A stretch of 63,781 bases of DNA from DASYAE01 sp036501535 (GTDB lineage Bacteria > Actinomycetota > Actinomycetes > Streptomycetales > Catenulisporaceae): the NCBI GenBank assembly GCA_036501535.1, contig DASYAE010000161.1:1-63781 (forward strand). The letters are read 5' to 3'. The notes under the pieces are model-generated. The model did no database searches, was not told the origin of the DNA, and worked only from the letters and a program-made list of their open reading frames with translations. Position numbers and translations under genes: made by a program. Each line of letters begins with the position of its first letter. Position 1 is the stretch's first letter. Below are positions 16,803 through 25,339 of this stretch, piece by piece.

Positions 16803-18323
16803 ATGGCAGACTTCGTCGGCGCAGTCGACCAGGGCACGACCAGCACCCGCTTCATGATCTTCGACCACGGCGGCAACGAGATCGGGCGGCACCAGCTCGA
16901 GCACGAGCAGATCCTGCCGCAGGCCGGCTGGGTCGAGCACAACCCCACCGAGATCTGGGAGCGCACCCGGGCGGTGATCGAGACCGCCCTGACCAAGGCC
17001 GGGCTGCACGCCGCCGACCTGGCCGCGCTCGGCATCACCAACCAGCGCGAGACGGCGGTCGTCTGGGACCGGCGCACCGGCCGCCCCTACTACAACGCGA
17101 TCGTGTGGCAGGACACCCGCACCGACCGCATCGCCGCCGCGCTCGACAAGGACGAGCGCGGCCAGACCATCCGGCGCAAGGCCGGCCTGCCCCCGGCGAC
17201 CTACTTCTCCGGCGGCAAGATCCAGTGGCTGCTGGAGAACGTGGACGGGCTTCGCGCGGCCGCCGAGTCCGGCGACGCGCTGTTCGGCAACACCGACTCC
17301 TGGCTGCTGTGGAACCTGACCGGCGGCGTCGACGGCGGCGTGCACGTCACCGACGTGACCAACGCCAGCCGCACGATGCTGATGAACCTGGAGACCCTGG
17401 ACTGGGACGACGAACTGCTGTCCTTCTTCGGGGTGCCGCGGGCCATGCTCCCCCAGATCCGGCCCTCCTCCGAGCCCGGCGGCTACGGGGTGACCCGGCC
17501 GGACGGCCCGCTGCACGGCGAGGTGCCGCTGACCGGCGACCTCGGCGACCAGCAGGCGGCCACCGTCGGCCAGGTCTGCTTCACCCCCGGGACCGCCAAG
17601 AACACCTACGGCACCGGCAACTTCCTGCTGCTGAACACCGGCACCGAGCTGGTGCGCTCGAACAACGGGCTGCTGACCACGGTGGCCTACAAGTTCGGCG
17701 ACGCGGCGCCGGTCTACGCACTCGAAGGGTCGATCGCGGTGACCGGCTCGGCCGTGCAGTGGCTGCGCGACCAGCTCGGCATCATCTCCGGCGCGGCGCA
17801 GAGCGAGTCGCTGGCCCGGCAGGTCGAGGACAACGGCGGGGTGTACTTCGTCCCGGCGTTCTCCGGCCTGTTCGCCCCCTACTGGCGCTCGGACGCGCGC
17901 GGCGCGATCGTCGGCCTCTCCCGCTACAACACCAACGCCCACCTGGCCCGGGCCACCCTCGAGTCGATCTCCTACCAGACCCGGGACGTGGTCGAGGCGA
18001 TGGAGCAGGACTCCGGGGTGCGGCTGGACGTGCTGCGGGTGGACGGCGGCGTCACCGCGAACGACCTGGCCATGCAGATCCAGGCGGACGTGCTCGGCGT
18101 GCCGGTCTCCAAGCCGGTGGTGGCCGAGACGACGGCGCTCGGCGCCGCCTACGCCGCGGGCCTCGCGGTCGGCTTCTGGAAGAACACCGACGAGCTGACC
18201 AGCAACTGGAACGAGGACCGCCGCTGGGAGCCGCACTGGGACGAGGAGCAGCGCGCCAAGGGATACCGCAACTGGAAGAAGGCCGTCACCCGCACCCTCG
18301 ACTGGATCGAGTTCGAGGACTGA
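16803..18323 (+). CDS. glpK: Glycerol kinase (second copy, in glpFKD operon)
   Basis: A 506-residue FGGY kinase closely related to the copy at 13073. Motifs: VGAVDQGTTSTRFMIFDH, ITNQRETAVVWDRRTGRPYYNAIVWQDTRTD, TYGTGNFLLLNTGTELV, EGSIAVTGSAVQWLRD and VDGGVTANDLAMQIQADVLG. It converts glycerol entering through GlpF to glycerol 3-phosphate for GlpD. The ATG at 16803 follows AAGGAAAGAAGG; the upstream open frame is not conserved with the family. The two kinases differ enough in sequence not to be a recent tandem duplication. Confidence 0.95.
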   Translation: MADFVGAVDQGTTSTRFMIFDHGGNEIGRHQLEHEQILPQAGWVEHNPTEIWERTRAVIETALTKAGLHAADLAALGITNQRETAVVWDRRTGRPYYNAIVWQDTRTDRIAAALDKDERGQTIRRKAGLPPATYFSGGKIQWLLENVDGLRAAAESGDALFGNTDSWLLWNLTGGVDGGVHVTDVTNASRTMLMNLETLDWDDELLSFFGVPRAMLPQIRPSSEPGGYGVTRPDGPLHGEVPLTGDLGDQQAATVGQVCFTPGTAKNTYGTGNFLLLNTGTELVRSNNGLLTTVAYKFGDAAPVYALEGSIAVTGSAVQWLRDQLGIISGAAQSESLARQVEDNGGVYFVPAFSGLFAPYWRSDARGAIVGLSRYNTNAHLARATLESISYQTRDVVEAMEQDSGVRLDVLRVDGGVTANDLAMQIQADVLGVPVSKPVVAETTALGAAYAAGLAVGFWKNTDELTSNWNEDRRWEPHWDEEQRAKGYRNWKKAVTRTLDWIEFED

Positions 18324-18336
18324 CGGCCGGGGCGGA

Positions 18337-18369
18337 CCGCGGCGCGCGCCCGCACTGCGCGCGCCGCGG
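18337..18369 (+). promoter_or_regulatory. Perfect 13-bp GC hairpin in the glpK2-glpD gap
   Basis: CCGCGGCGCGCGC pairs exactly with GCGCGCGCCGCGG across a 7-base loop (CCGCACT), 14 bases after the glpK2 stop. It is very stable and has no T-run. It could be a terminator or a 3'-end stabiliser that lowers glpD expression relative to glpF and glpK2. Confidence 0.6.
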
Positions 18370-18416
18370 CCCCGCCCGAAACGGGTTTGCAGCGCAGGGA
18401 TCGGAAGGAGCGGACG

Positions 18417-20183
18417 ATGAAATCAACTCCCCTCGGCGCGCAGTACCGGCTCGCCGCGCTCGGCCAGATGGCGCAGGAGGAGTTCGACGTCCTGGTCGTC
18501 GGCGGCGGCGTGGTGGGCGCCGGCGCGGCGCTGGACGCGGTGAGCCGGGGCCTGTCGGTCGCGCTGGTCGAGGCGCGGGACTGGGCCGCGGGCACCTCCA
18601 GTCGTTCCAGCAAGCTGATTCACGGCGGGCTGCGCTATCTGGAGCAGCGGGACTTCGGCCTCGTGCGCGAGGCGCTGAACGAACGCAGTGTGCTGCTGCA
18701 CAGGATCGCGCCACACCTTGTGCACCCGGTGCCCTTTTTGCTGCCGCTCTATCACCACGTGTGGGAGCGTGCTTATATCGGCGCCGGCGTGATGCTGTAC
18801 GACACGATGGGCGGCGCGCGGGCGTTGCCGCGGCACCGGCATCTGACCAAGACCGCGGCGCTGCGCCGGGCTCCCGGGCTGCGCCCGGACGGCATGGTCG
18901 GCGCGATTCAGTACTATGACGCGCAGGTCGACGATGCGCGGTACGTGATGATGCTCGCGCGCACCGCCGCGCAGTACGGCGCCGTGGTTGCGACGCGGGC
19001 GCGGGTCACCGGATTCCTGCGCAGCGGCGACCGGGACGGCCGCGGCGGCCGGGTGGTCGGCGCGTGCGTGCGGGACCTGGAGAGCGACCGGGAGATCCGG
19101 ATCCGGGCCAAGCGCGTTGTCTGCGCGACCGGCGTCTGGACCGACGGGGTCAACGACCTGGCCAAGGTGCGCGGCGGCGTCACGGTGCGCGCCTCGAAGG
19201 GTGTGCACCTGGTCGTGCCGCGGGACCGGATCGACCTGGAGACCGGCCTGATCTCGCGCACCGAGAAGAGCGTGCTGTTCATCATCCCGTGGGGAAGGCA
19301 CTGGATCGTCGGCACCACGGACACCGACTGGGACCTGGACCGCAGACACCCGGCGGCCAGCGCGGCGGACATCGACTACCTGCTCGAGCACGCCAACGCG
19401 GTGCTCTCCAGGCCGCTTCGCCGGGACGACATCGAGGGCGTATACGCGGGGCTGCGGCCGCTGCTCTCGGCCGGCGAGGCCCGGCAGACCACGAAGCTGT
19501 CCCGGGAGCACGTGGTCGACTCGCCGCTGCCCGGCCTGGTCGTGGTGGCCGGCGGCAAGTACACGACCTACCGGGTCATGGCGAAGGACGCGGTCGACGC
19601 CGCGGCCGAGGGCCTGGGCGCATACGTGCCCGAATCGGTGACCGACAAGGTCACACTGCTCGGCGCCGAGGGCTTCGCGGCGCTCTGGAACGAGCGGCAC
19701 CGGCTGGCCGCGCGCCACGGCCTGTCCACGGCGACGGTCGCGCACCTCCTGCACAGGTACGGTTCGTGCATCGACGAACTGTTCGAGCTCATCGACGCCG
19801 ACCCGGAGCTCGCCCGGCCGCTGGCCGGCGCGGACGAGTACCTGCGGGTCGAGGCCGTATATGCGGCCTCGCACGAGGGCGCGCTGCACCTCGACGACAT
19901 CCTGGCCCGCCGCACCCGCATCTCGTTCGAGGAGCGCGACCGCGGCGTCGCGGCGGCGCAGGAGGCCGCGGAACTGGCCGCACCGGTGCTCGGCTGGGAC
20001 GAGCTGGCGGTGCGCACCGAGGTCGAGCGCTACCTCAGCCGGGTGGCCGCCGAGCTGGAGGCGAACGCGCAGGCCGACGACCTGACCGCGGACTCGGCGC
20101 GGCGCGCGGCGACCGACCTGCCGGACCTGCCCGATCCGCCGCCGACCGCCCGCCCGGCCGCGGAGAGCGCCGGGACGGCGTGA
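18417..20183 (+). CDS. glpD: Aerobic glycerol-3-phosphate dehydrogenase (FAD)
   Basis: A 588-residue FAD enzyme of the inner membrane face that oxidises glycerol 3-phosphate to dihydroxyacetone phosphate and passes electrons to quinones. The dinucleotide fold is FDVLVVGGGVVGAGAALDAVSRGLSVALVEARD. It is followed by SRSSKLIHGGLRYLEQ, the GlpD signature, by IIPWGRHWIVGTTDTDWD in the central domain and by VVAGGKYTTYRVMAKDAVD near the FAD site. The C-terminal domain (residues ~390-540) is the usual GlpD cap, and a Pro/Ala-rich tail follows. GGAAGGAG sits 6 bases before the ATG at 18417. It completes glpF-glpK-glpD. Confidence 0.95.
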   Translation: MKSTPLGAQYRLAALGQMAQEEFDVLVVGGGVVGAGAALDAVSRGLSVALVEARDWAAGTSSRSSKLIHGGLRYLEQRDFGLVREALNERSVLLHRIAPHLVHPVPFLLPLYHHVWERAYIGAGVMLYDTMGGARALPRHRHLTKTAALRRAPGLRPDGMVGAIQYYDAQVDDARYVMMLARTAAQYGAVVATRARVTGFLRSGDRDGRGGRVVGACVRDLESDREIRIRAKRVVCATGVWTDGVNDLAKVRGGVTVRASKGVHLVVPRDRIDLETGLISRTEKSVLFIIPWGRHWIVGTTDTDWDLDRRHPAASAADIDYLLEHANAVLSRPLRRDDIEGVYAGLRPLLSAGEARQTTKLSREHVVDSPLPGLVVVAGGKYTTYRVMAKDAVDAAAEGLGAYVPESVTDKVTLLGAEGFAALWNERHRLAARHGLSTATVAHLLHRYGSCIDELFELIDADPELARPLAGADEYLRVEAVYAASHEGALHLDDILARRTRISFEERDRGVAAAQEAAELAAPVLGWDELAVRTEVERYLSRVAAELEANAQADDLTADSARRAATDLPDLPDPPPTARPAAESAGTA

Positions 20184-20208
20184 CGGAGCGGATCGCCGAG
20201 GCCGCCGC

Positions 20209-20949
20209 CTAGCCTGTTGCCGTGCGGTAGAACTCTGCCGCGGTGACGGAGGCTGGGACGCCGAGCTCGGCGGCGACCGCGTCGATCGCGGCGGCGCCGA
20301 CGGCGAGGTCGGCTTGACCGTCGGTGGTGAAGTACGGCGCGATGAACGCCTCGTAGTGGGCGCTGATCTCCTTGGGGGTGTGGTGGCCGAGGAAGGTATG
20401 GAGATGCCGCAGCGTGGTGTCCGGGTCATCGTGGATCACCTGTAGAGCTCTGCGATGGGCGCGGACGACGGCTTGGACCGCGGGGTCGTCCGGGCTGATG
20501 TGGGTGGGGTCGACGGCCACGCCCACGGTGGGGATCCGGAAGTGGTCGCCGACCCAGGCCAGCACCCGCCAGTCGTACTCGGCGGCGATCGCCTCGGGCG
20601 CCATGGTGCTGCCGACCAGGGCTGCGTCGAACTCGCCGTCGTGCAGCCGGCGCAGGTCCATGCCGTAGTCGCCGGGCGGGCGCACGACGGCGTCGATATC
20701 GCGGTCCGGGTCGAGTCCGGCCCGGCGCAGCACGATCCGGGTGAAGCAGCCGGGTGCGGTGCGCGGGCCGTGCACCGCGAGGCGCCGGCCGACCAGGTCG
20801 GACAGGGATTTCGGGCCGGGGCGGGCGAGGAACCAGAACAGCGGCCGGTCGGTGTTGACCGTCAGGGCGACCCACGGGACGCCGTCGGTCAGCCGGGAGA
20901 GCAGCGCCCGGCCCAGCCCGATCGTGGCGCAGCGGCGCAGCCGCTGCTC
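20209..20949 (-). pseudogene. N-terminally truncated ABC-type substrate-binding protein (SsuA/THI5 or dihydroxyphthalate-decarboxylase-like)
   Basis: In one minus-strand frame I can follow homology-like sequence from IGLGRALLSRLTDG (about 20925) through VPWVALTVNTDRPLFWFLARPG, SLSDLVGRRLAVHGPRTAPG, RRAGLDPDRDIDAVVR and PGDYGMDLRRL to the stop at 20209. These are typical internal segments of periplasmic-binding-like proteins such as the SsuA/THI5 family. About the first 80-90 residues of such a protein are missing. Upstream the frame runs directly into the tail of the SDR gene, in a different frame. No ribosome site is near the first start codon (GTG 20775), so expression is doubtful. Confidence 0.65.
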
Positions 20950-21595
20950 GGGCCAGGCGGCCCATCGGCGTGGCGGCGACCTGCCGTGCCTTGACCTCCT
21001 CGTCGAGCGTGCCCGTCATGTGCGTCTCGTCCACCGGGCCGGGCTCGACGATGTTGACCGTGACGCCCTGCGTGCCGAGTTCCTGGGCCAGGAAGCGGGC
21101 GAACTGTGACAGCGCGGCCTTGGCGGTGCCCAGGGCGATCATGCCCTCCCGGGGCCGGCGGCCCGGGCCGGCGCCGAGGTAGATGATCCGCCCCCTGCCG
21201 CTGTCGAGCATGGCGGGCAGCACGGCCTTGGTGACCACGAACGCCGCGCGCATCTCGTCCTCGAGCTTGCCGCCGAGCTCGTCCCAGGTCATCTCGCGGA
21301 ACGGCTTGATCACGTACGGGGTCAGCGCATTGTGTACGAGCACATCGACGCCGCCCCATGCCGCCGCGACCTGCTCGACCATGTCCCCGACCGCCGCCGG
21401 GTCGCGCACGTCCGCCTGCACGGCCATCGCCTGGCCCCCCGCGTCCTCGATCTCGGCCGCGACCCGATCGGCCGCCGCTGCGCTGTGCAGGTAGTTGACG
21501 ACCACGCTCATACCCCGCTCGGCCAGCAGCCGCGCGGTGGCCGCGCCGATTCCGCTGCTGGCCCCCGTCACCAAGGCCACCCTCGCGTCAGACAT
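20950..21595 (-). pseudogene. C-terminally truncated short-chain dehydrogenase/reductase
   Basis: From the ATG at 21595, about 215 residues read as an SDR: VALVTGASSGIGAATARLLAERG (NAD(P) loop), AVQADVRDPAAV, VDVLVHNALTPYV, RGRIIYLGAG, and VTVNIVEPGPVDETHMTGTLDEEVKARQVAATPMGRLA. At ATPMGRLA, where a normal SDR continues for about 35-40 residues to its C-terminus, the sequence switches to the substrate-binding-protein gene in another frame. The ORF then runs on as nonsense to a stop at 20426. The usual catalytic Tyr of Y-x-x-x-K reads Leu here (ALGTAK). The function, if any, is lost or altered. Confidence 0.7.
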
Positions 21596-21772
21596 GGGGC
21601 GCCTCCTGCTCTGTATCGCGGGCCGCCGGGATGACTGCCCTGACTTGCCCATCGTCGGCGCCCGGCCCTGACGGCTCCAGTCGGATACGCCAACTTGGCC
21701 TAATCCGAGTTTGCGGCGGGTCCGGGCTCGAGCAAGGCGAGTTTCGTAAAATCTTCAGAAACCTGATTTGTG

Positions 21773-21897
21773 TTCATGGACATGAATCGCGCGCAGGGCA
21801 TGGGCGAGTGGTCTAAACCTTGACTCTTCCAGTCCCGGTGCGTACGGTGCGTCAGGCGCAAGATATTCATAATGCTGTCATGTGTTCACATACATGA
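21773..21897. promoter_or_regulatory. Operator-like palindromes and putative promoter upstream of the sugar ABC operon
   Basis: TTCATG-GA-CATGAA (21773-21786) and TCATGT-N8-ACATGA (21878-21897), the latter containing ATGTG-TT-CACAT, lie in the 323-base gap before the ABC operon; both share a TCATG/CATGA core. TTGACT (21820-21825) and TACGGT (21842-21847), 16 bases apart, could be the promoter. The second palindrome ends 21 bases before the first start codon. A LacI- or GntR-type repressor encoded elsewhere is the simplest reading. I see no gene in this gap. Confidence 0.5.
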
Positions 21898-21918
21898 AAA
21901 CTGACGGGCGGAGCGCTC

Positions 21919-23337
21919 ATGGCACTGTCGGCACTGCTGCGACGCGGCGATCGGGCCCGGCCCGCGCCGCGGACCCGAACCCCGCTTCGACCCTTGCGAC
22001 CGGTGGCACCGCAGCGGCGTCTGCGTGCCCTGACCGGCGCCTGCGCCGCGTTCGCGCTGGCCGCCGGGACGCTCTCCGCCTGCGGCGGCAGCGGCGGCGG
22101 CTCCTCGGCCTCCGCGACCGGGCCGTTGAACGTCTGGGTGCGCGGCGCCACCGACTCGCTGAAGGCCTATCAGGACATCTTCGCCGCGTTCACCAAGAAG
22201 ACCGGGATCAAGGTGAACCTCTTCGGCACGTCGACCGACTTCGAGACGAAGCTGTCCGCCGCCGCGTCCGCGCACAAGCTGCCCGACGTCGTCGTCGACA
22301 ACGCCTCCGAGCTCGGCGACTTCGAGACCGAGGGCATCATCCAGCCCGTCGACGAGTCCTCCGTCACCGGCGGGGACGAGCTGACCGCGCTGGCCTGGGA
22401 CTCGGCCAAGGACGTGCACGGCACCACCTACGCGATCCCGTTCTCCGCGCAGGCGAACCTGCTGTTCATCCGCAGCGACTGGCTCAACGCGCTGCACCTG
22501 CAGGTGCCGACCACCTGGGCCCAGGTCGAGGCGGTCGCCAAGGCGTTCACCCAGGACGACCCGGACGGCGACGGCAAGGCCGACACCTACGGCATCGACG
22601 TGCCCGGAACCACCGCGAGCGGCTACATCTCCTGGTGGTGGTCCTCCATGCTCTGGGAGGCGGGCGGCGACTACGTCAAGAGCGCCGGCGACGGCAAGTA
22701 CACCGCCACGCTCGACTCCCCGCAGGCGGTCCAGGCCGCGCAGGAGTTCGAGAACCTGGCCTGCACCGACAAGGTGGTCGAGCCCGGCTATCTCAACGAC
22801 GACACCGCGGACACCAACAAGGCCTTCGAGACCGGCGTCGCAGGGATCTACCTGACCGGCCCGTACGCCTTCGCCACCTTCGACGCCACGTCGCTGAAGG
22901 GCAAGTACGTCGCGGTCGCGCCGCCGAAGGGCCCGGGCGGCGGCCAGACCCTGGCCGAGGGCACCAGCATCTACCTGATGGCCGGGGCGAAGACCGACGA
23001 GGCCAAGCAGCTGGCCGAGTTCATGATCACCCCGCAGGCGCAGACCCTCGGCATGACCGCGGTGCCGGGCGCCACCGTGGTCCGGCTCTCGGTGGACAAG
23101 AACGTGAACACCGCCGCGGTGCACAAGAACGACCCGCGCTGGCAGCTGGCCGAGCAGGTCTACCAGGACGACGGGCACTACGAGTACGACTCGCTGCCCA
23201 ACTGGACCGCGCTGCGGCAGCTCACCTCGAACGACCTGAACTCGATGATGGCCAACTGCTCGTCCCCGTCCTCGGCGATGAGCTCGCTGAACTCGCAGTT
23301 CCAGAGCACGCTGAAGACCCAGGGCGTCGCGGGATAA
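21919..23337 (+). CDS. Sugar ABC transporter substrate-binding lipoprotein (MalE-like)
   Basis: A 472-residue extracellular solute-binding protein (family 1). A long basic N-region precedes the signal peptide LTGACAAFALAAGTLSACGG, whose lipobox LSAC places the mature protein on the outer face of the membrane, anchored by lipid. The body has PLNVWVRGATDSLKAYQDIF, LPDVVVDNASELGDF, YAIPFSAQANLLFIRSDWL and a late GTSIYLMAGAKTDEAKQL, typical of oligosaccharide-binding proteins. It would deliver a sugar to the two permeases encoded next. Which sugar is not evident. Confidence 0.92.
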   Translation: MALSALLRRGDRARPAPRTRTPLRPLRPVAPQRRLRALTGACAAFALAAGTLSACGGSGGGSSASATGPLNVWVRGATDSLKAYQDIFAAFTKKTGIKVNLFGTSTDFETKLSAAASAHKLPDVVVDNASELGDFETEGIIQPVDESSVTGGDELTALAWDSAKDVHGTTYAIPFSAQANLLFIRSDWLNALHLQVPTTWAQVEAVAKAFTQDDPDGDGKADTYGIDVPGTTASGYISWWWSSMLWEAGGDYVKSAGDGKYTATLDSPQAVQAAQEFENLACTDKVVEPGYLNDDTADTNKAFETGVAGIYLTGPYAFATFDATSLKGKYVAVAPPKGPGGGQTLAEGTSIYLMAGAKTDEAKQLAEFMITPQAQTLGMTAVPGATVVRLSVDKNVNTAAVHKNDPRWQLAEQVYQDDGHYEYDSLPNWTALRQLTSNDLNSMMANCSSPSSAMSSLNSQFQSTLKTQGVAG

Positions 23338-23382
23338 GCAACAAACAGGATAAGCAACGGGATAGGCAACAGGATAAGCAAG
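23332..23382 (+). repeat. Short tandem repeat between binding-protein and permease genes
   Basis: Four copies of GGATARGCAAS begin at 23332, 23348, 23360 and 23372 (spacing 16, 12 and 12 bases). The first overlaps the stop codon of the binding-protein gene and the last ends 5 bases before the next ATG. Ribosome-site purines (AGGA, GGGA) recur once per repeat. Confidence 0.8.
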
Positions 23383-23387
23383 CTGAC

Positions 23388-24359
23388 ATGGCGATTCAGG
23401 TCGGCGCGCAGAGCGATGCGCGCGCGGGAACGGGGGCCGGCCGGCCCCGGTGGCGGCGCGGCCCGGCGGAGGTGCCAGGGCGCTGCCGCGGCCGGCGGTC
23501 CCTGCGGGGGCTGGTGCCGTGGCTGTTCCTCGCCCCGGCGCTGGTGTTCTTCGCGGTCTTCCGGTTCTGGCCCACCGTGTGGGGCGCGTACCTGAGTTTC
23601 TACGACGTGCGGCCCTATCTCGGCAACGAGTGGATCGGCCTGGCCAACTTCCGGCAGGCCTTCAGCGATCCGGCGCTGCGCTCGGCGGTCGCGCACACGC
23701 TGGTCGACGCCCTCGCCACCGTGCTGCTCTCCGCAGTGCTCGGATTCGGCCTCGCGCTGCTGCTGGAGGGGCCGGCCCGGCATCTCAAGGTGCTGCGCAC
23801 GGCGGTGTTCCTGCCGGTGGTGGTCTCCATGGTGGCGGTCGCCGAGCTGTGGAACTCGCTGCTCTACCCGGGCCGCTACGGCGCGGTCAACTCGCTGGCC
23901 GGCGCGTTCGGCCTGGGCCCGCTACCGTTCCTGAACAGCCCGCACTCGGCGCTGGCCACCGTGATCGCGGTGCAGGTCTGGAAATCGGCGCCCTACGACA
24001 TGCTCATCTTCGTCGCGGGCCTGGCCGGCGTGGACCGCGAGCTCTACGAGGCGGCGGCGATCGACGGCGCCGGATTCCGGCACCGGCTCAAGTACGTCAC
24101 GCTGCCCGCGCTGCGCCCGGTGACCACGATCGTGCTCACCCTCGGCGTGATCCGCGGCCTGCGCGTGTTCACCGAGATCTACGTGCTCACCGACGGCGGC
24201 CCGGCCGGCTCCACCCAGACCGTCGTGCCCTACGACTACCTGCAGGCGACGACGAACAACGACGTCGGATACGCCGCCGCGGTCTCCACGCTGCTGCTGC
24301 TGGCGACCTTCCTGCTCACGCTGCTGGTGCGCTGGTGGCGCGGCCGGGTCGAAGACTGA
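23388..24359 (+). CDS. Sugar ABC transporter permease (MalF-like)
   Basis: A 323-residue membrane protein with a basic N-terminal tail and six helices, starting LRGLVPWLFLAPALVFFAVF. The cytoplasmic loop that couples to the ATPase carries the EAA motif, in ELYEAAAIDGAGFRHRLKYVTLP. The ATG at 23388 follows the tandem repeat. It pairs with the permease at 24404. There is no ATPase gene in the operon, as is usual in actinomycetes, where a shared MsiK-type ATPase serves several such importers. Confidence 0.92.
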   Translation: MAIQVGAQSDARAGTGAGRPRWRRGPAEVPGRCRGRRSLRGLVPWLFLAPALVFFAVFRFWPTVWGAYLSFYDVRPYLGNEWIGLANFRQAFSDPALRSAVAHTLVDALATVLLSAVLGFGLALLLEGPARHLKVLRTAVFLPVVVSMVAVAELWNSLLYPGRYGAVNSLAGAFGLGPLPFLNSPHSALATVIAVQVWKSAPYDMLIFVAGLAGVDRELYEAAAIDGAGFRHRLKYVTLPALRPVTTIVLTLGVIRGLRVFTEIYVLTDGGPAGSTQTVVPYDYLQATTNNDVGYAAAVSTLLLLATFLLTLLVRWWRGRVED

Positions 24360-24381
24360 GACACCGAGACACCGAGACACC
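24358..24381 (+). repeat. Three perfect GAGACACC repeats between the two permease genes
   Basis: An 8-base unit is repeated three times, followed by a partial fourth copy (GAGA). It begins inside the TGA of the first permease gene and ends 22 bases before the next ATG. A gain or loss of one unit would change the intercistronic spacing by 8 bases. Confidence 0.85.
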
Positions 24382-24403
24382 GAGATAAGGACACTGACTG
24401 GCC

Positions 24404-25339
24404 ATGGCGATCGTCGGATCCTCGCCCACCGCGCTCGGGCTGCCCGCGCGGCGCCGACGCCGGCCCGGCTCCGGTCACGGTCCCGGCGCCGCCGCCGCGC
24501 CGGGCCGCCGGATCGCGAACCGGGTCCTGCGCCTGTTCGCCTACGCGCTGGTCGTCGCAGTGTTCGTGCTCCCGCTCTGGTCCATGATCGCCACGGCGCT
24601 CAGCGCCGCGCAGGGACAACTCGGCCAGATGGACCTGGTGCCGAACGGCATCAGCGGCTCCAACCTGAGCACCGCCTGGGACTTCGGCGCCGGCCGGGGC
24701 CTGCTCAACTCCCTGGTCATGGAGGTGTTCGGGCTCACCCTGCAGCTGACCGTCTCGTCCCTGGCCGCCTACGCGCTGGCCCGCAAGCGGTTCCGCGGCG
24801 CCGCGATCGTGATGACGCTCATCATGGCCACTTTGATGATGCCGGACGAGGTCGTCGCGGTCCCGCTCTACCTGATCATCGGCAAGATCCCGAACCCGTT
24901 CACCGGCGGGACCCTGCTCGACTCGTACGGCGGCCTGATCCTCCCGGTGGTCGGCTGGGCGCTGCCGATCTACATCCTGACCGGCTTCATGAAGCGCATC
25001 CCGCTGGAACTGGAGGAGGCCGCCCGCGTCGACGGCGCGGGAGACCTGCGGATCTTCCTGCGCATCATCGTGCCGCTGTGCGGGCCGGCACTCGGCACCT
25101 GCGCGGTCTTCGGCTTCCTGATGATCTGGGACCAGTACCTGCTGCCGCTCCTGGTGATCCAGACCCCGTCGATGGACCCGCTGACGGTGGTGGTGACCTC
25201 GCTGCAGTCCTCGGACGAGTTGAGCGACGGGGTGCGACTGGCCGCCGCGGCCATCCTGATGGTGCCGAGCGTCTTGTTCTACCTCTTCCTGCAGCGACTG
25301 TTTGTCCGCGGCATGCTCAGCGGCTCGGTCAAGGGCTGA
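24404..25339 (+). CDS. Sugar ABC transporter permease (MalG-like)
   Basis: A 311-residue membrane protein with a positively charged N-terminal tail and six helices (first: VLRLFAYALVVAVFVLPLWSMIATAL). The EAA coupling loop is in IPLELEEAARVDGAGDLRIFLRIIVPL. Its position after the binding protein and the first permease makes it the second half of the channel. AAGG lies 13 bases before the ATG at 24404, rather far, so translation may depend on coupling to the upstream gene. Confidence 0.92.
   Translation: MAIVGSSPTALGLPARRRRRPGSGHGPGAAAAPGRRIANRVLRLFAYALVVAVFVLPLWSMIATALSAAQGQLGQMDLVPNGISGSNLSTAWDFGAGRGLLNSLVMEVFGLTLQLTVSSLAAYALARKRFRGAAIVMTLIMATLMMPDEVVAVPLYLIIGKIPNPFTGGTLLDSYGGLILPVVGWALPIYILTGFMKRIPLELEEAARVDGAGDLRIFLRIIVPLCGPALGTCAVFGFLMIWDQYLLPLLVIQTPSMDPLTVVVTSLQSSDELSDGVRLAAAAILMVPSVLFYLFLQRLFVRGMLSGSVKG

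Noticed and set aside
20426..20949. C-terminal extension of the SDR open frame as a real fusion protein
   Set aside because: The extension is out of frame with the substrate-binding-protein sequence and reads as a Pro/Arg-rich shadow, so it is more likely an accident of the deletion.
21868..21873. CATAAT as -10 box of the ABC operon with TTGACT at 21820
   Set aside because: The distance is 42 bases, far too long. TACGGT at 21842 fits better with that -35.
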